DNA of 64,000 bases from positions 298,804 to 362,803 of the forward strand of contig JASJOG010000276.1 in NCBI GenBank assembly GCA_030142905.1, written 5' to 3'. The notes beneath the pieces are model-generated. The model did not search any database. It worked only from the letters and a program-made list of their open reading frames with translations, and was not told where the DNA came from. The DNA is from Heliopora coerulea. Taxonomy: Eukaryota; Cnidaria; Anthozoa; Scleralcyonacea; Helioporidae. Position numbers and translations under genes: made by a program. Positions 1-11,089 of this stretch are shown here, piece after piece (position 1 is the first letter of the stretch; each line of letters starts with the position of its first letter).

Positions 1-611
1 AACTCTGGAATATTTTTGGTCATGCTCAGTATGACCAGCATGACCGCTAGCTTAGCCACTGCCTGTGCTCTGTACTCCAGGAGAAAATATAGTTCGTCCA
101 ATAGGAGCGTGCTGGAGGTGTGTGTCATTTTACAAACTTGTTCTGAAAACCCATTATTGATTGATAAGGCAAACCCAAAGAAACTAATGCTTAATATACA
201 GAACTGATTATAATGTCAGCTCACTATCACATTTACAGATAATGCTGCTAAACCCATAATTGGAATTCATAACCAACATGCCTTTTTCAGGCAATTTTCC
301 AGACAGATAACTTTCAGTTTTATGGTGTACGAATCATAGTTTAAGAAGTAATTTACAAAGTTCTGGTCCATTCTTTTTAAAGATAAAACGACGCTCGGCT
401 TCGGCTTGCCCCTGTATATCTCATAGTACATGGAAGCATGATACGTGTTTTCTATCTCTGAATTCATAACCAGGACATTTTACTGCAAAACCTGCAAAAC
501 CTGAAAAACCTTCTATTACTTGTATAAAAAGTGAATAAAAACTTTAATAATAACTGGTGTTTTATTTATACTTAAAAATTTCGATACTTTTTAAAGGTCT
601 TGCCGACGTAC

Positions 612-847
612 CTGAACACTCAAACGGCATTTTTTCTCCACAACACCAGCTGGAAAACTTATTTTCAGTTCACTCTCTTTTCCGTAAGATTTACAGTACA
701 CACAAGCTTCCATCGGTTGTACCTCGATATCGTCAGATCTGATCCTGGTAGCTACAACCAATGTAGCAGTTTCTACTATAGTGGCTTTTGCCATTGGCAA
801 ATGATTGGTCATTTCACTGAAATCTGACAGCATTTCCTCTGGAAGAT
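612..847 (-). CDS. Internal exon of a ZU5-domain host gene (first half of a ZU5 domain)
   Basis: This open exon encodes an acidic linker followed by ELKISFPAGVVEKKCRLSVQ, which fits the start of a ZU5 domain (the small beta-rich domain of ankyrins, UNC5 and PIDD that binds partner domains). The acceptor (pyrimidine-rich tract then ACATCAG) and donor (CAG|GTACGT) are both strong. It starts in codon phase 1, exactly the phase in which the exon at 1046-1306 ends, so the two splice cleanly into one frame. It ends in phase 0. The second half of this ZU5 should lie in an exon below position 612; I could not identify it. Which ZU5 protein this is cannot be told from two exons. Domain call moderately sure; exon borders fairly sure. 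Confidence 0.55.
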
Positions 848-1045
848 CTGATGTCAAAAAGCAAACATTATTTATTTTCTTGGATTTCGGTAGCCAACAA
901 CTGCTTAATTTTGCCTAATACAATTTCAGAATCATCCTCAGGGTAACATGAAGAGAATATTTCATGAATTAACCATTAATGAAATTTTCTCTTCATGTTG
1001 CATAATACAACCTGACTACCAAACAGACTACTTCCAATGCATTAC

Positions 1046-1306
1046 CTTCGGGTTTACTAAGTCGTTCCGTAGTTAAATCTTCACTGTCTGTCTTCAGTCT
1101 CTGAATAGTTAGGTCATAGTAGTCGGCATTGGTGCCATCTTCAGCGGCTGAATGGGAGAGAAGAACTGTGACTGGTTTGTCAAAGGACACGCCCTCAGGT
1201 TCCATCTTCATAATCTTGCTACAGAATGCTTCTCCATTTCTTGGCTTAACCAGGCTGCCTTTGTATCTTACGCGACTGCATTTCAAGATTACTGGGTTCG
1301 AAACTG
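1046..1306 (-). CDS. Internal exon of a ZU5-domain host gene (second half of a ZU5 domain)
   Basis: Read on the minus strand, the exon contains NPVILKCSR, then PEGVSFDKPVTVLLSHSA and YYDLTIQRL. This matches the second half of a ZU5 domain, where a conserved block of the type GP-G-F-KPV-V-PH precedes a Tyr/Trp strand. The donor is GAAG|GTAATG at 1046/1045 (phase 1). The acceptor is a pyrimidine-rich tract ending in CAAG at about 1307; an alternative AG lies three bases downstream. With the exon at 612-847, this suggests a gene with at least two ZU5 units in tandem. Both exons lack stop codons across their length. The rest of the gene is not recognised here and may lie outside the window. Confidence 0.6.
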
Positions 1307-1482
1307 CTTGAGTGGGAAACTGGAGATAAGCACTGGCAGCAGGAAAGACAATACTTTTAGACTGTTCACCAATGGTAAAACTAACAAAGAGAAATTACCA
1401 ATAATTTGTCAGTAAAGGCAAATCAAACAATGATACAAATAAAACATTCACCAAATAGTTTGAATCCGGGTTTTCCAGATGA

Positions 1483-1695
1483 TGTATTTCGCACATCCAG
1501 ATTATTATTTTGGTTTATGTCTGGCGTTTCGGGTTTCTTGTACGGAGACAATTTTCAGGGACGTTAATAATGGCAGTTGAAAAACTGATGGTGACAGAAA
1601 TGCCATCATTATTACTGAAAATGGTCTCCGTACAGGAAACCGAAACGTCACATTTAAACAAAAACAACAATCTGGACGAGCGAAATACATCTTTG
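1483..1695. repeat. Imperfect inverted repeat, about 75-bp arms
   Basis: The arm at 1487-1554 pairs with the arm at about 1615-1695, sharing blocks such as GATGTATTTCGC, CGTTTCGG and TGTACGGAGAC in opposite orientation, with a loop of about 60 bases. Both arms read openly in outward frames (DVFRTSRLLF on plus, DVFRSSRLLF on minus). It could be a foldback mini-element or a small inverted exon-like duplication. No target-site duplication was identified. Confidence 0.55.
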
Positions 1696-1699
1696 CCGA

Positions 1700-3640
1700 C
1701 ACCTAACCCCCCAGAAGAAAAATAGATAAAATTGTCTGGACAACTAACATTTTCAACACTTTGCTTGTTACATGACTGATATCCTAGTGATTTATAAGAC
1801 GATCTTTTCAAAATACACCCATGCTTTAAGTTTTCCAAAATATTGACTTGTTTATGTTTTCGATTTTGACAATTGTAACAATCGACTCGTGAAGTAGGTG
1901 GTGTAGCATTGCAAAATAAGAATTATCAGGAACGTTCAACGCGGTCTGAGACCACAAATCGCCGAAATCCTTGCAACTCGATAGTTACAGAGTCTTACTG
2001 GACACCATGAGGCTACAGGTGTTACATTTTTATAACTTTGACTCACCTTCTAACTTTTTACATGCATAATAAGTATTTTAAGATTGTTCTTTTTATTTAT
2101 TTAATTTTTCAATTTTTTATCACGTAAGATATGCGTAAACTCGGACACTAGTTGAACAAAAAAATTAGTCAAGATAGACAACAGTATCAACGCTCGTTTT
2201 GAGTTGCATGATAGATAGGAAAAGCAGAAAACATTATCTGGGCTGTCCAAACCAAGAAACACACCAAAAAATGTCAATGACTACAGTTTCAAAATAACTG
2301 CTACGACAACTTCAATAACAACAAAAACAGAGGCAAGTGCAAAAGAATTGCAGTTATTTACAGATAATCATAGTCATAATTTTAACCATAATGGCAAGAG
2401 AAAAACGAAAAAAAATGAAATCATTAATAGTGAGTAAATAAACAAACAAATGAACAAACAAACAAACGAACAAGCAAGCGCACAGTTAAATAAATGAACA
2501 GAGAAATCAAAGAACGGATGCTCACTTAATTTCATGCGGATTAGTTCGAGTCTGGATCACTTCCACAGTTCCTATGAAGGGATAAAAACATCATGAAAAG
2601 TTAACCAAACAGGAGTTCGGTTTCTGTCACATCCTTCCTCAGTGGCAGTGCAGAGGAAAAGTACAAATTCGTATGCTGTAGGAAAAAATCCCGGAAAATG
2701 TCATAAGCTCGTTAAGCTGTGATTTAGGCTTCTAGTATAACTGAATAAATATGAGAGAGTAAACTCGGATTTCGAGTAAGACTTCTGAAACTAGTTCAAT
2801 TCACTGGTCAAACCGAAAAAATGGCACAGAGAAGTCAGTCAAAATATAAGGTTCCTGAAATTACATCATGTGAGAAGAAAAACTGAATATATGCACTGCA
2901 GTGTTCTGAGCAGGGACATAAGGTATTTTATAGTACTTAAAGTGACAAAGCCCACAAAATATATGTTGAACAATCAAGCAATGTAAGATTTGTGACCATT
3001 AATACCACTTCAAGTAACAAGCCAAAATGAACGTACTTAAAACAATAAATTCGGGTGAGATAGAAATTATTACACACTACTTCTATTGGCAAGCCCAGCT
3101 AAGTGTACCTTGAAAAGTGAAGAGGAACGAGAAATTAGACGTTTGATACTACCCCGAACGGCAAAGTAAGATTGGCTAACCAGAGATAAATACTCAGCTT
3201 ATCGCTGTTGATAACTGAACTGGTGACATTAGGTTTCTTATTTGTCGCTCTATTACAAACTCCCCTGATATGGTCTCGTAGCTCGACGGCAACGGCATTA
3301 GATTATACACGTAAAAATGCAACAAGCAGTGTGTAATTCTTGTAACTTCACATCAGGCACATTTATGGTTTAATAGTTGTATTAAACTACGAAAACCAAC
3401 TTCCTGACACACTTCTCGCATATTACACGTGTAAGCCTTGATCTTACTAAAAGCTATAACAGCCTGTTAAGGTTACTATATTCAAATCTGGTTTCAGACG
3501 GTTTTGGGATAAAAAGAATTAAAAATACTGCGCTAATACTTTTGAATAGTAAGGATCAAAGTCTCCTCATAGAAGTTGGGGACATATACATTTAATAATT
3601 AAATCAATCAAATCAATCAAATCAAGTCTAAACATTGCTA
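1700..3640. other. No gene recognised
   Basis: About 1.9 kb of AT-rich, stop-rich sequence. The only local structure noted is a short AAAC-type run near 2440-2475 and a CAAAT-type run near 3600-3626. It may be an intron of the ZU5 gene or intergenic DNA. Confidence 0.5.
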
Positions 3641-3746
3641 ACAATTATGTATTAATTCCCAAGTTTAAAAAGTAAATATATTTATAAGAAATACAAATAA
3701 AAAATGATATAATGAAAAACGAAAAATAAATGAAGGCAACTTGGAT

Positions 3747-3753
<7 letters not shown>

Positions 3754-3798
<45 letters not shown>
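3754..3798. repeat. (AT)n microsatellite
   Basis: Uninterrupted AT dinucleotide run of about 45 bases. It produces artefactual Ile-Tyr reading frames on both strands. Confidence 0.95.
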
Positions 3799-3802
<4 letters not shown>

Positions 3803-3934
3803 TGTAATAACGATTTATATCGATGTTTCGAACAGTGCTCAATATCCCAGAAGATAGAACGAAACAGATGTGTGAGATAACTAAAGAGTGTTCGTTGTTG
3901 CTCAGGAGTTTCACGTCCGTGGACGAGCTTCATA

Positions 3935-4156
3935 CAACTGAAAGAAAATTCGAAGTAGCTGTGTATTTATAAGGTTGCTTACGTAATGTCAGTGGAATGC
4001 AGTTAACAAATCTTTTCGAAATGCCGTCACCGAAACAGACACCTCCTACGCAACATGAAACCCACCGCCGCATCACAATGACGTCAACATCGCATTCGCC
4101 TACATTACGTAAACAACCTTATTAATGAACAGACGCTTCGAATTTTCTTTCAGTTG
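3935..4156. repeat. Inverted repeat upstream of the hammerhead motif
   Basis: The left arm (3935-3988) starts CAACTGAAAGAAAATTCGAAG and contains ACGTAATG. The right arm (4103-4156) contains CATTACGT and ends in CTTTCAGTTG, the reverse complement order. Arms are about 54 bp with a 114-base loop. Its position just before the hammerhead at 4235 suggests the terminal repeat of a Penelope-like element, where such inverted partial copies are common. No reverse transcriptase or GIY-YIG coding was found next to it. Confidence 0.5.
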
Positions 4157-4162
4157 TCTGGA

Positions 4163-4163
<1 letters not shown>

Positions 4164-4208
<45 letters not shown>
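4164..4208. repeat. (AT)n microsatellite
   Basis: AT dinucleotide run immediately 5' of the hammerhead region. Confidence 0.95.
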
Positions 4209-4210
<2 letters not shown>

Positions 4211-4234
4211 TTCCTCCATCCTGCTCGTCAGCAC

Positions 4235-4276
4235 TGCACTGATGAGGCCCAATAGGCCGAAACGGTCCCGTCTGCA
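4235..4276 (+). ncRNA. Hammerhead ribozyme motif, small stem III type
   Basis: All invariant core elements are present in order: CTGATGA at 4239-4245, stem II GGCC/GGCC (4246-4249 with 4255-4258, loop CAATA), GAAA at 4259-4262, a short stem III pairing ACG (4262-4264) with CGT (4269-4271), and the cleavage triplet GTC at 4270-4272. Stem I is TGCA (4235-4238) pairing with TGCA (4273-4276). Cleavage is predicted after C4272. A very short stem III is typical of hammerheads in Penelope-like retroelements and related metazoan repeats. The setting between AT runs and beside an inverted repeat agrees with a retroelement terminal repeat. Activity is inferred, not shown. Confidence 0.75.
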
Positions 4277-4284
4277 TTTATATA

Positions 4285-4285
4285 C

Positions 4286-4334
<49 letters not shown>
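4285..4334. repeat. (AT)n microsatellite
   Basis: AT-rich dinucleotide run directly 3' of the hammerhead motif, interrupted once by ACA. Confidence 0.9.
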
Positions 4335-4337
<3 letters not shown>

Positions 4338-4378
4338 TCATTAAGAATTCATGAGTAAAATACAAAAAAAATCATAAC

Positions 4379-4775
4379 TGTGTCGTGTCTTTATATGTAA
4401 TAAAGACATGTGCCTTTATATGTGAAGAAGTTCATCTTTTTCGGGTTACAAAAGATAAATTTCCAAACTTTCTTCGCGAATTAGCGTATTAGGAGGTCCA
4501 TTTTAGAAGCCATCTAAAAAAACTCGCAGTACGTGCTTTATCGGATCTAAAACACTCGGTTATAGCTTTGTGTTTAAAATAATGTTTTATATCCGATAAA
4601 GCACGTACTGCGAGTATTTTTAAACGGCTTAAAAAACGAAACGTTTTATACGCTAATTCCTTACGTAACCATGGCAATTTCTGTTTTCTAAGGCGAAAAA
4701 TATTGAGGAAAATTTGAAGTGAAATTCAAGATAAAGTCACACGTGTCTTTGTCACATATAAAGACACGACACGGT
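4379..4775. mobile_element. Foldback MITE, about 400 bp
   Basis: The ends are inverted repeats: CTGTGTCGTGTCTTTATATG starting at 4379 against its complement ending near 4774 (one mismatch). An inner perfect inverted pair of 25 bp (4522-4546 with 4591-4615, core CGCAGTACGTGCTTTATC) and intermediate partial matches (GAATTAGCGTAT against ATACGCTAATTC) make almost the whole unit able to fold on itself. There is no coding capacity. Superfamily unknown; a target duplication could not be fixed because the flanks are AT-rich. Confidence 0.7.
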
Positions 4776-4776
4776 A

Positions 4777-5843
4777 GTGATTTTCTTTATCTTGAATGAT
4801 TACAGCTCAGAGCATTATGATAAATTAGTCAAGCTGAACTTACTTCTTGTGAATTATTGGCACGAGTGCAAAGACCTCATTTACTTACACAAATACTTAA
4901 ACAAGCCTTCAACCACTGATGCATTTCGCCATGTTTCAACTAAAGTTGCATCTGCGACGAGATTATCAAAAAATAATGTGCGGTTACAATCTGGTTTTGC
5001 GCACACTCAAATGTTTAAATCTAGTTATTTTAATCGAACGGTTGATCTTTGGAACTCGTTACCTGGCCGTATTCCTTCCACAAATTCTTTTAATTTTTTT
5101 AAAGTGTCACTCCGCAAATACTTACTTGAATGTTTTACATCAAGATTTAAAGTGAATGATATTTATACTTGGCGCATGATGTGTAAGAAATGTCATGAGC
5201 AATCCAATCTGGCTCTAAATTCTGCATGTCATTCCTATATTTAGTTTTTCTTTTATCTTTATTTTTACCATAAGTTTTCTTTTTTATGTAATGTGTACTT
5301 TTAGAGTGACGTGCCTTGTTTGGGCCTTGGGCTTGTTGCGAATCTCCCCTTACTGCATATTGTCTTATTTACATGTGTATTTATTTTTACTTCCTGAAGA
5401 TTTTCGTTCACAATATCTTCTTTCAAGCTCTTATTTAGTTTGAGAATAATTTAAGAATTCAGTTAAAACGATTAGGCAGGGTTAACTCTTAGCAAGCGGG
5501 ATCAGTCTACTACTGTTTTACTCTAGACCATTCAACTTGTCAAGAGGAGAGATCCTGCCAATCGACGGAAACTGGAATGGTGAAAGGAACGATTACTTTA
5601 AAACACGCAACCATGGTTTTAACCGCCTAACTTCCATAGGAGTAACCATGCACAGTAAAACACAGACTTCTTAGGTTGCGAATGTTTTTGTAGATAATTA
5701 TGATTAGCTTGTGATTTTACTTTAGACTGATTAGATTTGCAGCGTTGCTCTTTTCCTCTTTATTTGCACTTTGATAGCTTATCTTGAGTACAACTTTCTA
5801 GCTGCTTGAGTAGTCCATGAATACAATAAAATGATTGACTGAT
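4777..5843 (+). mobile_element. 5'-truncated CR1/L2-like LINE: C-terminal ORF2 piece plus 3' UTR
   Basis: The open frame to 5244 ends with the C-terminal tail seen in CR1/L2/Jockey-type LINE polyproteins: KLNLLLVNYWHECKDLIYLHK, then FAHTQMFKSSYFNRTVDLWN followed by SLP and a short FKVSLRKYLLE helix. This tail lies after the reverse transcriptase, so the catalytic domain itself is missing and the copy is dead on arrival. The following 600 bases look like a LINE 3' UTR, with a GGGCCTTGGGCTTGTTGCGAATC block and an ATAAAATGATTGACTGA-type tail at about 5826-5845, as in this group. No target duplication was determined. The 5' border abuts the foldback element ending at 4775. Confidence 0.65.
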
Positions 5844-5849
5844 CAAAAT

Positions 5850-7240
5850 CATTAATTCGACCTAGAGTCCCAATTTAGATTAAGATGGGTATTTCCACTA
5901 CTTTGGATTTTAAGTTCGTACATACAAACGACGTTTTTAGTTCTACTACTTTCGTTGGCCTACTCCAACGTTGCTGTTCTCACTTTCCTAAAATCTGATC
6001 TCTTTGGCAGAAATATGGTGTGCATAATGCACATGGAAGGCTACACTTCGGATATTTGTGTGTTGAGGAATACCAGATTATCAAAGTTAAATGATAAATA
6101 ATTTAGGAGCCACTTAATCATTCGGTCTACAATTGACCTACGTACGGAGACGCCCATTTTCAACAATTTTAGCAAAGTTGAACAAATTCTAATTAGGCTT
6201 ATATATACTGGTTGACCATACAAACGAAGGAAAGAACTACACTTACGTAAGTGAGTTATGAAGTAAAAAAGAAGATTACACCAATGCATGAACGAACCAA
6301 TGCAACTATTGTCTTTTGTAACATTTTGTGGTAAGCTTAATAAACTGAAACTTAATAAACTCAAACTCAACAGTTATGTTACGGGCAGGGATACGGCATT
6401 AGCAGGTTATAAACTGACATGTCTAATAAAAAAACTATGTTTACCTGAACTTTCATTTTTAATCGTTCCTTCAATGAATTCGTCGACTACCTCTGAATAA
6501 GATGACAAAAGATAATCTAAGAAAGACTTCTCAAACATTTATAATTAGACTCAATAACTGTGTTTTCTAGTTTGTGTGCTAAAGTTACTAATCTACTGAC
6601 TCCTCAACAATCGCAAATTTCAAAATCTCCTTAATAAAAATATTCAATTTGCCCATAGTCAGTTACTCCCGTTTCACTCACAAGCTCTAAATAAATTTTA
6701 TAACCAATAGTTTGAAATGAAATATACGAAACAGAAATTCATGGACCGAACGAATAAGTCCGCTGAAACCAGAAGAGAAGCGAACCGTGCGAAGCTGCAC
6801 TGTGCGTAACGGCTGTCTCAGAGAAAGCTTGGTGGTAATTTCAGTAAGTGAAATAACCAAAACAAACTAAACACTTCTACACCTAAATCTAGTGCTATCA
6901 TTAGGGCTAAGTGCGTCCGTAAATCGACAAGAACGTCATTTATATCGCCATTTCGATGTTTACCTCGTTCAAGGTTGATTGGGGGTCCCTATATTTCAAA
7001 GAATAGATTGCATTCGTGCAGCTCTGTAGTTACGTCCTTAATTCTATTTAATTGCCACGACTTCAAGTAAACTCTCTGTAAGCAGCATGGGTTACATGTA
7101 GAGAAGTGACACTTTTATTCATTAACAATCTTTATTCAGAACACCTGATTATCTCGAAGCAAAACCGGAGTATCAAAAACTTTCATATTTCTCATCCATA
7201 GAACATCCAGTTGCAACTCAGATTCAGTTTTCAGAACTAT
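5850..7240. other. No gene recognised
   Basis: Stop-rich AT-rich DNA. The only structure seen is a short duplicated CTTAATAAACTGAAA/CTTAATAAACTCAAA segment near 6337-6370. Confidence 0.5.
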
Positions 7241-7241
7241 A

Positions 7242-7751
7242 CCGTAAAATCCCGGTTATAAGCCCTGGGCTTATACAATTTCGAAAAGGGTTTTGAGTGG
7301 GCTTATATCCGGCGGGGCATATTTTCGGGGGGGCCTATAAGCAGAATAAAAAAACGTTTCGAAAAAAGCTGATAACGTAATGGCAAGAACAGATGCTCTG
7401 TATGTCGGCGTTTAAACTGTTGTACACCGAAAACTACGGTCAAACATTGAATGGTTTCTTTAACGGTATCTGACGAGATAATAAAAAATCATTGTTCCGT
7501 ATTCTACTTGTACTGTGAAAATAATTTTATAAAGGCAACTATGATTAAGGCAACAAGGCAACAAGGCAAAGAAGGGGTTGGGGTTTCTCAGCGGAGGTCC
7601 TTATAAAGGAATACCTTTTCTTTTGGATGTTTACATATACATGGGCCTATAAGCGGGGCTTATAACAGGAATAAATTTTTTGTTTACAAATAGATGGGCC
7701 TATAATCGGGTGGGTTAATAACCGTGTGGGCTTATAACCGGGATTTTACGG
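7242..7751. mobile_element. TIR mini-element (MITE), about 510 bp, TA target duplication
   Basis: Perfect 24-bp terminal inverted repeats at 7242-7265 and 7728-7751, beginning CCGTAAAATCCCGGTTATAA, flanked on both sides by TA. The interior has several degenerate GGGCTTATA/CCTATAAGC subrepeats in both directions and no coding capacity. TA duplication suggests mobilisation by a Tc1/mariner-pogo type transposase, but the TIR is not like that of the Tc1 element at 15.6-17.0 kb, so the autonomous partner is not in the window. Confidence 0.8.
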
Positions 7752-7759
7752 TATGTAGG

Positions 7760-8260
7760 GCACGGCGGTGCGAGTAAATCACTCGCAAATGCGACTAAAA
7801 TTTTCCCGTGGTGAATAACCGGCACAAAACACTTGCCAATCTGCGAGTGTTGTCCCAATAATCTTGATCTTTTTTGGCAACTTTGACGTCAATCCATTTC
7901 TATCAATAAAATATGACATTGTCCGCTCGATAAAATTTGCGTTTACAAAATTTTCCTCACAAATTCTCAAATTGAAGCACAATGTTTTCCAACTTCTCGG
8001 AACAATCCTGTGTTTTTATGAGCCCACAAAGTAACAAATCAGTGGTTTCGAAGACAGAAGTTAAGACTACTTTGTGTATGATTGTGTATGCAAATGGCAT
8101 CGGCTTGAGTATTAACCAAGTTTTACATTAGAACAGACATTTGACAATACAAAGAAGGCAATGAAGAACAATTAATTACAAAAAAGCGTAAGAAAAATTC
8201 CACGACTGAAACAGAAACGCATGGTTTTCTTCAGTTATGGTTAGTGGAGTTCGAATGGCT
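7760..8260. other. No gene recognised
   Basis: Short AT-rich spacer between the MITE and the hAT pseudogene. Any 5' end of the hAT element would lie here, but I did not find its terminal repeat. Confidence 0.4.
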
Positions 8261-8271
8261 CCGCTACAATT

Positions 8272-10309
8272 GTGAGGCGAACGTTATGTATTGTGACTTC
8301 TGCCAACGTGCAGGCCCGTCAGTTGGCCGGAAACACAGAATATGTTAATGACTCAACAAAATTCAAGAAGGAAAATATTGGAGCCCATGGTAAAAGTCAG
8401 AAAGATGCAAAGTGCCGCGACTGGGCTCTGTCGAAGACAAAACACGTTCAGGATTCTGAAATTGGAAAACAGTTTGTTTGCGATAGAAAAGAAGGATGAA
8501 GAGAAAGCCACCGAGAAATTAAAGATGAAATTCAACAGAGAGTGTTGCATTGTAAAAGAAGAGCTACCTTTTACAAAGGTCAGACCTTTATTGATCTTAC
8601 AAAGAAAAGATGGCCTGTAGATAACACCGGCTTACGCGAATGATAGAAGATGTGAAGAAATGCTGTCAACAGTGACAAATACAATTAGATACAGTAATTC
8701 CAATGCTCTGCAGAATTCAAATTATATATCTTTGATGATTGATGGGGCGACAGATAAATCTGTTTCAGAGAATGAAGCAATTCATGCACGTATCGTTGAA
8801 ACTCGAGAGCCAACAAACAAAATGCTAGACTTGGAGGTTTTGGAACACTCACACACATATGGAATTGTATCTGGAATCAAGAGTTCATTTTCAAAAGTTG
8901 GGATGAAAGAGAATGAGTGGAAAAGAAAGACAGTTGGATTTTGTGCTGACGGAGCAACAGTGAATATCGGACAGAGAAATGGAATAGTTGCAAAACTTCG
9001 AGCAGATATTCCATACTTGATTGATTTCCACAGTATGGGACACAGACTTGAATTGGCCTTGCTGGAACTACAAAACATCTGCCCCATGGTTGAAGATGTA
9101 TCTAGCTGTCTCCATCTTGTATGGGTTACATATCATTACAGCTCCAAAAGCAAGCGGGAGTTACATACTATTGGAGCACAGCTGGATGCCGGAATTTACA
9201 ACCCAGCACCAGTTAAAGGAACCAGATGGGTTCCCCATATTGACAGAGCACTACAAGTTTTCCTTCAAGGGAACAAAGGTGGAGATCTAACCACAGATCA
9301 TGGCCACTATGCAGCAGTTTATTTCCATGTGGAAAGAATTGCCACAAGCAGCAAGAATAATGATGTTAAAAACAGGGCTGCCAAGCTACACAAGCTTATG
9401 ATCACCAAGAACTTTGTTGAGTTTGCCCATTTCATGATCGATGTTTTTGGAGAAGTTGCATCACTGAGTTTGAAACTCCAGACAAAGGCACTAATCTTTC
9501 CTACTGCCATTTCATCCATTGACACACGCATTAATACTATTAAGAGTATGAAAGAGAGACCTATTGCCAGTGGGGCTTTGAAGCAGTTTCAAGTTTGTGT
9601 TGAGGAGCAGAATGATACAACTGTAATGTTCCAGGATATTGAAGTAAAGGGTGGCTCTGTAGCTGGACTATTTGGCAGCAATGTTACACTCAAACAGGGA
9701 ATTGTAAAAACCATTGATGTGATAGTCAGGGAACTAAGAGCCATAATTGATAACCTTCTTGGTAAAAATGAAGAAGAACAGGCAAAAGAAGCTGTGTGTT
9801 GCTTCAAGATCTTCCATCCTGAAAAAAAGCCTCGTTCTTCCAGAGAGCTACTAGAATTTGGTTTCCAAGAAGTTGACACACTATGCTAATGGTTTCAGGC
9901 TCCTCTAGAGGCTGCTGGATGTAACACTGAAGCTGTTCCAGTTGAATGGAGACAGTTAAAAGTCCTTGTATCTAACTCCTTTCATGATAAGAACTATGCA
10001 GAGCTATGGCAGATCATGTTGACTAAAGAGCCATACAAGTCAAACTTTGTTAATGTACTGCACCTGGTAGAACTTATGCTGGTGTCGCTAATAAGCTCTG
10101 CAGAGTGTGAACAAGCCTTTTCAGCTCAGAAGAGAATCAAATCCGATACAAGAAGCAGCTTATCAGTGGAGAGGTTATCCGACCATCAGGATCTGATACT
10201 CATCAGTGCAAAAGGACCTGAACTTGAAGACTTCATTCCTGATGAGATTGTTTCCAGGTGGATGTCCAGCCAGAAGAGAATATATTCAGGAGGTCAAGAC
10301 CAAAGATAA
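8272..10309 (+). pseudogene. hAT-superfamily transposase pseudogene, ZNF862-like
   Basis: The main open frame (8660-9889) carries the hAT catalytic core: YISLMIDGATDKS with the first catalytic Asp, GFCADGATVNIGQRNGI with the second, and HRLELALLELQ. After a single in-frame stop at 9887-9889 the same frame resumes and reaches the C-terminal dimerisation region at 10064-10200 (SSAECEQAFSAQKRIKSDTR, then LSVERLSDHQDLI). The N-terminal part (8272-8650) is broken by stops and a frame change; a remnant YCDFCQ there hints at the usual N-terminal zinc finger. hAT transposases cut and paste DNA with 8-bp target duplications. The 8-bp-TSD MITEs at 23.4, 30.7 and 55.7 kb are hAT-type, but nothing ties them to this copy. 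A domesticated gene is unlikely given the breaks. Confidence 0.8.
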
Positions 10310-10375
10310 TGGTCTGAGGATATTGTGACGGTATAGTCATCTGCTTTATCTCCAACAATGAGTTGCTGGAAGGTC

Positions 10376-10480
10376 AATACCAATAACAATAAACTTTATT
10401 TAACGAGAGTAACGCAATTATAAAACATATTTTTATTCTTCCTTGTGGCCCTTAACTTAACTTAAACAATTACGAATATA
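10376..10480 (-). repeat. Possible 3' end of a minus-strand CR1/L2-like LINE
   Basis: On the minus strand the sequence reads GTTAAATAAAGTTTATTGTT with an ATTG-type tail, the usual look of a LINE 3' end with an AATAAA signal. No coding sequence accompanies it. Weak call. Confidence 0.3.
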
Positions 10481-10719
10481 CTAAAAAATAGAAAATATAT
10501 ACATTAAAAAAATTGAATGAAATACACTAATTTAAATGTTTTCAACGCCCAAAAGTTATTAAATTATAAAACGCCCAAATGTTATTACGCCCATAAGTGG
10601 AAGAACTGGAGAAGAATAGAATGGCTGCAACTCACACCACTTCTGACGAAGAGACAAAGAACCTCAGTAACGAAGGAAGGAAGGCAGGAAGAACGACGTA
10701 ATCACTAGAGAGAAAAGCA

Positions 10720-10990
10720 GTCGGTAAATTCCTTACAGACGCAGAAGGTGCAAGTAGTATTGAGCCATGGCAGTGGATAAAGGAAGGATTTCTGAAGAAG
10801 AAAACTGAGGGTTTGATAGTTGCTGGGCAAGATCAGGCCCCTCTGAACCAATTGGATGAAGAAAAACATGGATGGTCAAGGGATATGTGATAAGTGTAGA
10901 CTTTGCAGAGAGAGGGATGAATCGATAGCCCACCTGATACTTGACTACAAAAAACTTGCTCCAAAAGAATTTCCAAGAACCTCACGATGT
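10720..10990 (+). pseudogene. Decayed RLE-LINE fragment around the CCHC finger
   Basis: With frame changes allowed, the segment encodes a FLKKKTEGLIVAGQDQA-like block, then CRLCRERDESIAHLILDY, corresponding to the pre-finger helix and CCHC knuckle of the LINEs further downstream (compare TETEALICAAQEQA-like and CRLCGEKGESVGHLVSEC near 48.4 kb). The last cysteine is changed to Tyr. It is an old fragment with no recognisable ends. Confidence 0.5.
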
Positions 10991-11089
10991 TGAAGCAAGA
11001 ATGATGCACCGAAGTTTGTGTCAGAAGACCAGGTTGATAGGGGATATCAAGTGGTACAACCACAAGCTGAAAAGTGCCATGGAAAATGA

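Noticed and set aside
267..467. Third exon of the ZU5 gene
   Set aside because: The minus-strand frame is open but does not resemble the expected second half of a ZU5 and no phase-0 acceptor was convincing.
1510..1838. Extra exons of the ZU5 gene
   Set aside because: The open frames overlap the inverted repeat on both strands and show no ZU5 similarity or clear splice sites.
3645..3933. Minus-strand reading frames rich in Ile-Tyr
   Set aside because: Produced by translation of the (AT)n run at 3754-3798; no other coding signal.
8272..10309. Domesticated host gene related to ZNF862
   Set aside because: An in-frame stop within the core and a broken N-terminus point to a decayed transposase rather than a maintained gene.
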